Positions 1 through 4,355 of a DNA stretch of 6,429 nt are shown here, in pieces. Position 1 is the stretch's first letter. Each line of letters begins with the position of its first letter. Source of the DNA: an uncultured Mitsuokella sp. Lineage in GTDB: Bacteria > Bacillota > Negativicutes > Selenomonadales > Selenomonadaceae. A program made the position numbers and the translations under genes. Under the pieces are notes generated by a model, which ran no database searches, was not told where the DNA came from, and saw only the letters and a program-made list of their open reading frames with translations. The stretch spans positions 1 to 6,429 of the forward strand of contig CAAGMF010000072.1 of NCBI GenBank assembly GCA_900770895.1. The letters are read 5' to 3'.

Positions 1-9
1 GGATTCGTC

Positions 10-408
10 ATGGCCAATGAAAAAGAAGTCTTAAAAAAAGATAATCAGCTGGGCTCGATCCGCATCGCTGATGATGTCGTCAGCATCATTGCCGGACTCG
101 CTGCCACCGAGGTAGAGGGCATCGCCGGCATGAGCGGCGGCATCGCCGGCGGTATTGCTGAGATGCTGGGCCGCAAGAATTTCGCCAAGGGCGTAAAGGT
201 CGAGGTCGGCGAGAAAGAAGCTGCCGTCGACCTCTACATCATCGTCAAATATGGCGTGCGCATACCGGATGTGGCACTCGCAGCGCAGGAGAATGTCAAG
301 CAGGCCATAGAGACCATGACCGGCCTGTCCGTCGTCGAAGTCAATATCCATGTCCAGGGAGTCAGCTTCCCCGAGGAGGAAAAGGTCGAGGAAGTACGCG
401 TCCGCTGA
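10..408 (+). CDS. Asp23/Gls24 family envelope stress response protein
   Basis: This 132-residue protein belongs to the Asp23/Gls24 (alkaline shock protein 23, formerly DUF322) family. It is soluble, with no signal peptide or membrane segment. Family features seen: the N-terminal G-S-I-R-I-A-D-D-V-V stretch (residues 15-24), the A-x-x-E-V-E-G-I-A-G-M segment (31-41), the K-G-V-K-V-E-V strand (60-66), D-L-Y-I-I-V-K-Y-G (74-82) and the closing T-G-L-S-V-V-E-V-N-I-H-V-Q-G-V (104-118). The tail is acidic and charged. In staphylococci Asp23 is held at the membrane by AmaP, and loss of Asp23 induces cell-wall stress genes. The adjacent amaP and DUF2273 genes suggest the same arrangement here. A glycine-rich patch (37-48) is encoded by a 12-bp direct repeat. 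The ATG at 10 is the only sensible start. Only GGA at 1-3 is visible of its ribosome binding site. The family call is secure; the exact role in this organism is inferred. Confidence 0.93.
   Translation: MANEKEVLKKDNQLGSIRIADDVVSIIAGLAATEVEGIAGMSGGIAGGIAEMLGRKNFAKGVKVEVGEKEAAVDLYIIVKYGVRIPDVALAAQENVKQAIETMTGLSVVEVNIHVQGVSFPEEEKVEEVRVR
118..150 (+). repeat. 12-bp direct repeat inside the asp23-like gene
   Basis: GGCATCGCCGGC occurs at 118-129 and again at 139-150, exactly 21 bases (seven codons) apart. It encodes the repeated Gly-Ile-Ala-Gly of residues 37-40 and 44-47. The repeat keeps the reading frame. It most likely reflects a small in-frame duplication or simply codon bias in a glycine-rich loop. 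Confidence 0.6.
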
Positions 409-441
409 ACAGCACGTTGAGAATCTTGGTGGGGTAATCTG

Positions 442-1020
442 ATGGGGATCATAAATCGTTTCTTGATGTTTGTGATCAGTCTGGTCCTGGCAGGAGCCGC
501 GATCGTCGTCCTCGTGCTATCCTTGGGGCTGCTCGGTGAGGCAAGCTGGCTGGCGATGGCCAGAGATCTGCTGGCCCGTCAGGAGACACCGGTCGTGGCG
601 GCGGTTGTGGCCGTGCTGTGCCTCGTCATGGTGCTGCGGTCTTTCCTGACGGCCGGGACGGGCAGCCGGTCGCCGGAGATCGTGTTGCGGACATCGGCCG
701 ATGGTGAGGTCAGTGTGGCTGTGGCGGCCATCCGCTCCCTGGTGCTCGAGACGGTCCGGGCAATCCGCGGGATCAGTGATGCCGAGGTCAGCATCGCCGT
801 GCCGCATGGCAAGCAGGCGAAGGAGGCAACGGCACCATTGTCCGTGTCGTTGCGACTCGTAGTGAACGACAGCGCGAATGTGCCCCAGGTGTCGGAACTC
901 GCAGTCAAAAAGCTGCAGGAGAAGTTTGCCCAGGTCTTGTCCGTAGATGATATCCCGGTGCAGGTCGCCATCGGCGGGATAACGAATGCTCCAGTGAAGA
1001 GAGAACGACGGGTGGTCTGA
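442..1020 (+). CDS. amaP: Alkaline shock response membrane anchor protein AmaP
   Basis: This 192-residue membrane protein fits the AmaP family. Two hydrophobic segments are clear, at residues about 7-32 and 50-69, with a short loop between them. After them comes a soluble part (about 84-178) resembling a degenerate Asp23 domain: G-E-V-S-V-A-V-A-A-I at 88-97, a central helix, a strand L-S-V-S-L-R-L-V-V (133-141), and a final V-D-D-I-P-V-Q-V (168-175). The tail is basic (K-R-E-R-R). In staphylococci AmaP anchors Asp23 to the membrane; the gene directly upstream here is the Asp23 homologue. The start at 442 is supported by the G-rich GGTGGGG at 428-434, 7 nt before the ATG. The gene ends one base before the DUF2273 gene, which suggests translational coupling. 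The family call rests on topology, the Asp23-like tail and context, as AmaP sequences diverge strongly. Confidence 0.85.
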   Translation: MGIINRFLMFVISLVLAGAAIVVLVLSLGLLGEASWLAMARDLLARQETPVVAAVVAVLCLVMVLRSFLTAGTGSRSPEIVLRTSADGEVSVAVAAIRSLVLETVRAIRGISDAEVSIAVPHGKQAKEATAPLSVSLRLVVNDSANVPQVSELAVKKLQEKFAQVLSVDDIPVQVAIGGITNAPVKRERRVV

Positions 1021-1021
1021 G

Positions 1022-1297
1022 ATGGATGCTATGCGTGATGAGATAAAGGATCTCATTTTAGGGGAATGGCACGAGCATCGCGGACGGCTGGTCGGGACAC
1101 TCGGCGGCATATTCGTTGGCATATGCATCCTGCTGTTCGGATTCTGGTCGATATTCTTCCTGGCCGTCTGCGGAGGTGTGGGCTGGCTGCTGGGCAGTCA
1201 GCATGACCGGGACAGCGACTGGCGAGCCGTGTTGGACGATGCGTTGCCGGATCGGTTCCGGTGGCCCGGACATGGCCGGCGGCGTCATCTGCGCTGA
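1022..1297 (+). CDS. DUF2273 family small integral membrane protein
   Basis: This is a 91-residue small membrane protein. Residues about 19-60 match the DUF2273 pattern: H-R-G-R-L-V-G-T-L-G-G-I-F-V-G, then a hydrophobic run through L-F-G-F-W, then a second hydrophobic segment ending in G-W-L-L-G-S-Q-H-D. This gives two closely spaced membrane helices (about 23-40 and 42-57) carrying glycine-rich motifs. The family is regularly encoded next to Asp23 and AmaP and is thought to belong to the same membrane complex; no biochemical activity is established. The gene begins one base after the amaP stop, with GGGTGGT (1010-1016) as a possible ribosome binding site 5 nt before the ATG. A second in-frame ATG at 1031 cannot be excluded as the start. 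The C-terminal tail (about 61-91) is longer than I expect for the family and ends in an arginine-rich, probably cytoplasmic stretch. Confidence 0.82.
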   Translation: MDAMRDEIKDLILGEWHEHRGRLVGTLGGIFVGICILLFGFWSIFFLAVCGGVGWLLGSQHDRDSDWRAVLDDALPDRFRWPGHGRRRHLR

Positions 1298-1319
1298 CAT
1301 ATCGTTGTTTTATATTTAC

Positions 1320-1326
1320 AAGAGGT
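1320..1326 (+). promoter_or_regulatory. Probable nusB ribosome binding site with long spacing
   Basis: AAGAGGT is the only purine-rich stretch ahead of nusB. It lies in a 42-base AT-rich gap (1298-1339) and its GAGG ends 14 nt before the ATG, longer than the usual 5-9 nt. No alternative in-frame start lies nearer, and the NusB N-terminus fits the ATG at 1340. Initiation may be weak or partly dependent on coupling. Confidence 0.55.
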
Positions 1327-1339
1327 TTTTGATTAACTA

Positions 1340-1786
1340 ATGAAACGTAGACAAGCAAGAGAGATAGCTCTTCAGGCCTTGTTCCAGCTGGACCTGAATC
1401 CCGGAGAACCGGAGAAGAAGGCTCAGTACGAGCAGCTGGCGATCGATACGGCTTTTGCAGAGCTGCCTGATGATGTGCATATCGAGGGCTATGAGCATGA
1501 GTTCGTGAAGGACCTGGTGACAGGGACACGGAATCACCTCGAGGAGATCGATGCAGCCATCCGCAAGGCCAGCAAGAGGTGGAAGCTCGAGCGCATGGCT
1601 GTCGTGGACCGCAATCTCATCCGCATGGCTATCTATGAGATGCGCTATGCAGACATACCTGCCGAAGCGCCTCTGGCTATCAATGAAGCTGTGGAACTGG
1701 CCAAGAAATATGGCACGGATGATTCGCATAAATATGTGAATGGCATACTGGGCACGGTTGTAGCACATACTGATGAGGCCGAATGA
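1340..1786 (+). CDS. nusB: Transcription antitermination factor NusB
   Basis: NusB binds boxA RNA together with NusE (ribosomal protein S10) and helps RNA polymerase complete rRNA operons. The 148-residue protein has the usual family length and all-helical pattern. Diagnostic motifs are the N-terminal R-R-Q-A-R-E-I-A-L-Q-A-L-F-Q (residues 3-16, the RNA-binding arginine-rich helix), W-K-L-E-R-M-A-V-V-D-R-N-L-I-R-M-A-I-Y-E (81-100), and P-L-A-I-N-E-A-V-E-L-A-K-K-Y-G (111-125). The last is followed by S-H-K-Y-V-N-G-I-L (129-137). Nothing is missing or truncated. The gene follows the DUF2273 gene after 42 AT-rich bases. It is followed by a strong hairpin whose outer part can pair with the bases around the nusB stop codon. 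Assignment is secure. Confidence 0.97.
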   Translation: MKRRQAREIALQALFQLDLNPGEPEKKAQYEQLAIDTAFAELPDDVHIEGYEHEFVKDLVTGTRNHLEEIDAAIRKASKRWKLERMAVVDRNLIRMAIYEMRYADIPAEAPLAINEAVELAKKYGTDDSHKYVNGILGTVVAHTDEAE

Positions 1787-1792
1787 TAGGTT

Positions 1793-1847
1793 CGGACAAG
1801 GGGCTGTGAAAAAATGCTTTGGCCATTTATTCACAGTCCCTTGTCTG
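1793..1847 (+). repeat. Long near-perfect inverted repeat (hairpin) between nusB and xseA
   Basis: The left arm CGGACAAGGGGCTGTGAA (1793-1810) pairs over all 18 positions with TTCACAGTCCCTTGTCTG (1830-1847), using two G-U pairs (1794-1846 and 1803-1837). After one A/A mismatch (1811/1829) five more pairs form (AAATG 1812-1816 with CATTT 1824-1828), leaving the loop CTTTGGC (1817-1823). AATGA at 1782-1786, which contains the nusB stop, can also pair with TCATT at 1848-1852 across a 6-nt bulge. Neither side is followed by a run of T on the strand that would be transcribed, so it is not a classical intrinsic terminator. It could slow or partly stop RNA polymerase, protect or mark an mRNA processing site, or be a copy of a dispersed intergenic repeat. 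The pairing is seen directly; the function is unknown. Confidence 0.9.
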
Positions 1848-1878
1848 TCATTTCGCTGTAGCGGCTGAGGAATGGGCT

Positions 1879-1882
1879 GGAG
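1879..1882 (+). promoter_or_regulatory. Ribosome binding site of xseA
   Basis: GGAG at 1879-1882 lies 11 nt before the xseA ATG at 1894, a slightly long spacing. The upstream GAGG (1867-1870) has no in-frame start after it. The in-frame GTG at 1882 is followed at once by a stop, so ATG 1894 is the only workable start. The site lies about 30 nt after the strong hairpin and remains single-stranded when that hairpin forms. Confidence 0.6.
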
Positions 1883-1893
1883 TGTGAACGTGA

Positions 1894-3084
1894 ATGGCTA
1901 TACATAGTGTAAGCGAGGTTAACCGATATGTGAAAGGCTTGCTGGGGCATGACCGGGCGCTGAGCTCCATCATGGTCCGGGGCGAGATTTCGAATTTCAA
2001 GCGTTATGCGTCCGGGCACTGCTATTTCTCGCTGAAAGATGCGGCGGGGAAGCTGAAAGCCGTCATGTTCCGTGGTAATGCATCGCATCTGCGATTCCAG
2101 CCTGAGGATGGCCTGACGGTCGTGGCGAGCGGCTCGATCGAGGTCTATGAACGGGATGGCGTTTATCAGCTCATCGTGCGGTCCATGGCCCCGGAGGGCA
2201 TCGGTGATCTGGCCCTGGCCTATGAGCAGCTGAAAACGAAGCTGGCGGCGGAGGGATTGTTCGATGCGGCGCGCAAAAAGGAGCTGCCGGCCTTCCCGCA
2301 GCGCATCGGCGTGGTCACCTCGCGCGATGGAGCAGTGCTGCGCGATATCTATCATGTCAGCTCGCTGCGCTGGCCGGGCGTGCAGCTCGTCCTGCGTCCC
2401 GTGCTGGTGCAGGGGGAGCAGGCGGCGCCGCAGATCGCGGCGGCAATCAGGTTCTTCAATGAGCAATATCCGGTCGATGTGCTCATCGTGGGCCGCGGCG
2501 GCGGCTCGCTCGAGGATTTGTGGCCGTTCAATGAGGAATGCGTCGTGCGGGCGATCGCGGCTTCGCAGATACCGGTCATATCGGCCGTCGGACACGAGAC
2601 GGATGTCACATTGGCAGATTTCGCGGCGGACCGGCGGGCCGCTACGCCGAGCCAGGCGGCCGAGTTCGCTACGCCGGATCGTCAGGAGCTCATGCGCTAT
2701 GTCGCAGGACTCCGGCAGCGGCTCCAACAGGATGCCCGCGGCTATCTGACGGCCCAGCGTCAGCGTCTCGAGGCCTGCCGCAGCAAGCGCGTGTTCCGGG
2801 AACCACATGTCCTGCTGGAGCAGCGCTCTCAGCAGCTTGATGCACTGTCGGAGCGTCTGCATCGTCTGGCGCGCGAGCAGGTGACGCAGCGCCGCCATCG
2901 GCTGGAGCTGGCGCTGAACAAGCTGGACAGCCTGAATCCGGCTGGCGTGCTGCGGCGCGGCTATACGATGGTGGAGCGCGATGGCCGCAGCCTGACGAGC
3001 GTGCGGGCATTGCACGAGGGCGATGATGTCGTGTTGAAGTTCTGGGATGGTGCGGCCCGGGCATCAATCGAAGGATGGGAATAA
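1894..3084 (+). CDS. xseA: Exodeoxyribonuclease VII large subunit
   Basis: XseA is the catalytic subunit of exonuclease VII, which degrades single-stranded DNA from both ends into oligonucleotides, in complex with several XseB copies in the cytoplasm. Domains: an OB-fold DNA-binding domain (about 4-98, including V-R-G-E-I-S-N-F and S-G-H-C-Y-F-S-L-K-D at 28-49), then the catalytic core (about 122-262) and a helical arm. Core motifs are G-R-G-G-G-S-L-E-D-L-W-P-F-N (200-213) and S-A-V-G-H-E-T-D-V-T (230-239) leading into A-A-T-P-S-Q-A-A-E (249-257). By my alignment from memory, D151, R201, H234 and D237 match the E. coli residues D155, R205, H238 and D241 needed for activity. The C-terminal S-L-N-P-A-G-V-L-R-R-G-Y (346-357) is also typical. 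At 396 residues it is about 50-60 shorter than the E. coli and B. subtilis proteins, with the loss in the helical arm. Residues 144-145 are R-D where P-T is usual. Confidence 0.96.
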   Translation: MAIHSVSEVNRYVKGLLGHDRALSSIMVRGEISNFKRYASGHCYFSLKDAAGKLKAVMFRGNASHLRFQPEDGLTVVASGSIEVYERDGVYQLIVRSMAPEGIGDLALAYEQLKTKLAAEGLFDAARKKELPAFPQRIGVVTSRDGAVLRDIYHVSSLRWPGVQLVLRPVLVQGEQAAPQIAAAIRFFNEQYPVDVLIVGRGGGSLEDLWPFNEECVVRAIAASQIPVISAVGHETDVTLADFAADRRAATPSQAAEFATPDRQELMRYVAGLRQRLQQDARGYLTAQRQRLEACRSKRVFREPHVLLEQRSQQLDALSERLHRLAREQVTQRRHRLELALNKLDSLNPAGVLRRGYTMVERDGRSLTSVRALHEGDDVVLKFWDGAARASIEGWE

Positions 3085-3088
3085 GGTG
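3083..3088 (+). promoter_or_regulatory. Ribosome binding site of xseB, overlapping the xseA stop
   Basis: AAGGTG begins inside the xseA TAA stop codon and ends 7 nt before the xseB ATG. A ribosome finishing xseA therefore uncovers this site, which suggests coupled synthesis of the two subunits of one enzyme. Confidence 0.7.
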
Positions 3089-3095
3089 ATTATCT

Positions 3096-3332
3096 ATGCC
3101 GAGGAAGAAAGCACTTAGTTTTGAAGAATCGCTGGCGCAGCTCGAGAGCATCGTGCAGAAACTCGAAAGCGGCGATGAGACGCTGCAGGATCTCATGAAG
3201 GACTACTCGAGCGGAGTGGAGCTGGCTCAGAAATGCCAGAGCGACCTCGACCGCGTCGAGAAAGCGATGGACCTCCTCGTCAAACAGGATGAGAGCGGTC
3301 AGGTGACGGAAGAAGAACTGAACATCGAATGA
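3096..3332 (+). CDS. xseB: Exodeoxyribonuclease VII small subunit
   Basis: XseB is the small helical subunit of exonuclease VII. It carries no active site; several copies bind the helical arm of each XseA and are needed for activity of the complex. The 78-residue protein is of normal family length. Its pattern is diagnostic: S-F-E-E-S-L-A-Q-L-E-S-I-V-Q-K-L-E-S-G (residues 8-26), where the conserved F-E-x-x-L-x-x-L-E-x-I-V-x-x-L-E is seen. D-E-T-L-Q-D-L-M-K-D-Y-S-S-G-V-E-L follows (27-43), then a second helix with the heptad-like C-Q-S-D-L-D-R-V-E. The whole protein reads as two long helices with an acidic tail. It lies 11 bases after xseA with an overlapping ribosome binding site. Confidence 0.96.
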   Translation: MPRKKALSFEESLAQLESIVQKLESGDETLQDLMKDYSSGVELAQKCQSDLDRVEKAMDLLVKQDESGQVTEEELNIE

Positions 3333-3375
3333 CGAGTCCCGGCCCGGGTCAGGGAGCCCATGGGCAGGTATTGTT

Positions 3376-3383
3376 TTGGAGGA
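3376..3383 (+). promoter_or_regulatory. Strong ribosome binding site that fixes the ispA start
   Basis: TTGGAGGA contains a near-consensus Shine-Dalgarno core (GGAGG, 3378-3382), 7 nt before the ATG at 3390. It rules in 3390 and argues against the in-frame upstream ATG at 3360, because that ATG would place this site inside the coding sequence. The gap 3333-3377 before it is GC-rich, with CCCGGG and the 10-bp palindrome GCCCATGGGC (3356-3365). Confidence 0.85.
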
Positions 3384-3389
3384 CAGAAA

Positions 3390-4280
3390 ATGCCGGATAA
3401 TGATATGAACAAACTTTGGACAGAGCGCAAGGCACTGGTTGAGCAGGCTTTGGTAAAGGAACTGCGCGAGCAGGAAGCACTTGACCCGCATCTGGCGGAA
3501 TCCATGAAGTACAGCCTCATGGCCGGAGGCAAGCGCCTGCGGCCGATCCTGCTCATGGCGGCGGCTGATGCTCTCGGAGCCGAGGGGACGGATTATCTGA
3601 CGACTGGCGCTGCCATAGAGATGATACATACCTACTCGCTGATCCACGATGACCTGCCGGCTATGGATGATGATGACTATCGCCGGGGCAAGCTGACGAA
3701 CCACAAGGTCTATGGAGCCGGTATCGCTACGCTGGCTGGCGATGCTCTGCTGACCCTGGCATTCGAGGTCATGCTGCGCCAGACGGGCGTGAGCGATGGC
3801 GTGCGGCTCGCCGTCGTGCGCGAGATGGCCGTAGCGGCTGGCATGAATGGTATGGTCGGCGGCCAGGCCATCGACCTCGAGTCCGAGGGGCATCATATAT
3901 CGATGGAGCAGCTGCGCAAGATGCACATGGGCAAGACGGGGGCGCTGTTCCGCGCGGCAATCCGCTCAGGAGCCATCATGGCGGGAGCCAGCGAGCAGGA
4001 CCTGGCGGCGCTGACATCGTATGCCGAGGAATTCGGGCTGGCTTTCCAGATCACGGATGATATCCTGGACGTCGTAGGCGAGCAGGAACTCATCGGCAAG
4101 CCGGTGGGGTCGGATGAGAAGAACGACAAGTCGACCTATGTGACCCTGACATCGCTCGATGAAGCACGTCGCCTGGCCCGGAAAAGCGTGGAGCGCGGCC
4201 TGGCGGCACTCGAGCCGTTCGGCGATCGGGCCTGGTTCCTGCGCGACCTGCTGGCCTATCTGCTGAAGCGCGACCATTGA
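3390..4280 (+). CDS. ispA: Polyprenyl synthetase, probable farnesyl diphosphate synthase
   Basis: This enzyme joins dimethylallyl diphosphate with isopentenyl diphosphate in successive trans condensations, giving geranyl and then farnesyl diphosphate. These feed undecaprenyl phosphate and quinone synthesis in the cytoplasm. From the ATG at 3390 it is 296 residues, the usual length. Motifs: G-G-K-R-L-R-P (46-52, diphosphate binding); the first aspartate-rich motif D-D-L-P-A-M-D-D-D-D (87-96), with the two-residue insertion typical of bacterial FPP synthases; R-R-G-K (98-101); G-G-Q-A-I-D (157-162); G-K-T-G-A-L (181-186); and the second aspartate-rich motif D-D-I-L-D (223-227) with G-K-P-V-G-S-D (236-242). 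Tyr82 five residues before the first motif agrees with a C15 product, but geranylgeranyl diphosphate cannot be excluded from sequence. It sits next to dxs, in the same pathway. The longer reading from 3360 is rejected on ribosome-binding-site grounds. Confidence 0.94.
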   Translation: MPDNDMNKLWTERKALVEQALVKELREQEALDPHLAESMKYSLMAGGKRLRPILLMAAADALGAEGTDYLTTGAAIEMIHTYSLIHDDLPAMDDDDYRRGKLTNHKVYGAGIATLAGDALLTLAFEVMLRQTGVSDGVRLAVVREMAVAAGMNGMVGGQAIDLESEGHHISMEQLRKMHMGKTGALFRAAIRSGAIMAGASEQDLAALTSYAEEFGLAFQITDDILDVVGEQELIGKPVGSDEKNDKSTYVTLTSLDEARRLARKSVERGLAALEPFGDRAWFLRDLLAYLLKRDH

Positions 4281-4281
4281 C

Positions 4282-4320
4282 GATGCGGTCCGGTCGTGTG
4301 GGGAGCGCAGGACCGTCATC
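4282..4320 (+). repeat. Inverted repeat (hairpin) in the ispA-dxs gap
   Basis: GATGCGGTCC (4282-4291) pairs with GGACCGTCATC (4310-4320): GATG with CATC and CGGTCC with GGACCG, with one unpaired T (4316). The result is a 10-bp stem closing an 18-nt loop. It starts two bases after the ispA stop and is not followed by a T run, so it is not a classical terminator. It may act in mRNA stability or processing. The pairing is direct; the role is inferred. Confidence 0.7.
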
Positions 4321-4341
4321 TATGGGGAAATCATACGCTGT

Positions 4342-4347
4342 GGGGTG
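4342..4347 (+). promoter_or_regulatory. Ribosome binding site that fixes the dxs start
   Basis: GGGGTG lies 8 nt before the ATG at 4356 and can pair with the anti-Shine-Dalgarno sequence (one G-U in place of A-U). The upstream in-frame GTG at 4296 has no such site and lies in the loop of the hairpin at 4282-4320. The ATG at 4356 gives a Dxs N-terminus of normal length. Confidence 0.75.
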
Positions 4348-4355
4348 TAAAATAT

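Noticed and set aside
1294..1322. Promoter-like CTGACA, 17-nt spacer, TACAAG ahead of nusB
   Set aside because: The -10 match is poor, and the predicted start (around 1329) would leave the nusB ribosome binding site out of the transcript.
1854..1863. Small palindrome CGCTGTAGCG after the long hairpin
   Set aside because: Its stem is only three or four pairs, expected by chance at this base composition.
1831..3015. 394-codon open frame on the minus strand, antisense to xseA
   Set aside because: It lies opposite a well-supported gene, has a composition rich in Arg, His, Gln and Ala with no recognisable motif, and is the kind of shadow frame expected in GC-rich coding DNA.
3343..3365. GC-rich palindromes CCCGGG and GCCCATGGGC as a terminator after xseB
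   Set aside because: They have no real loop space and do not form a convincing stem; the T-containing stretch that follows is short and interrupted.
3090..3926. 278-codon open frame on the minus strand across xseB and ispA
   Set aside because: It spans two real genes and their gap, and no domain is recognisable; it is best explained by codon bias of the opposite strand.
4300..4345. Possible G-quadruplex from GGGG runs
   Set aside because: Only three runs of four G are present and they are 14-20 nt apart, so the usual four-run pattern is not met.
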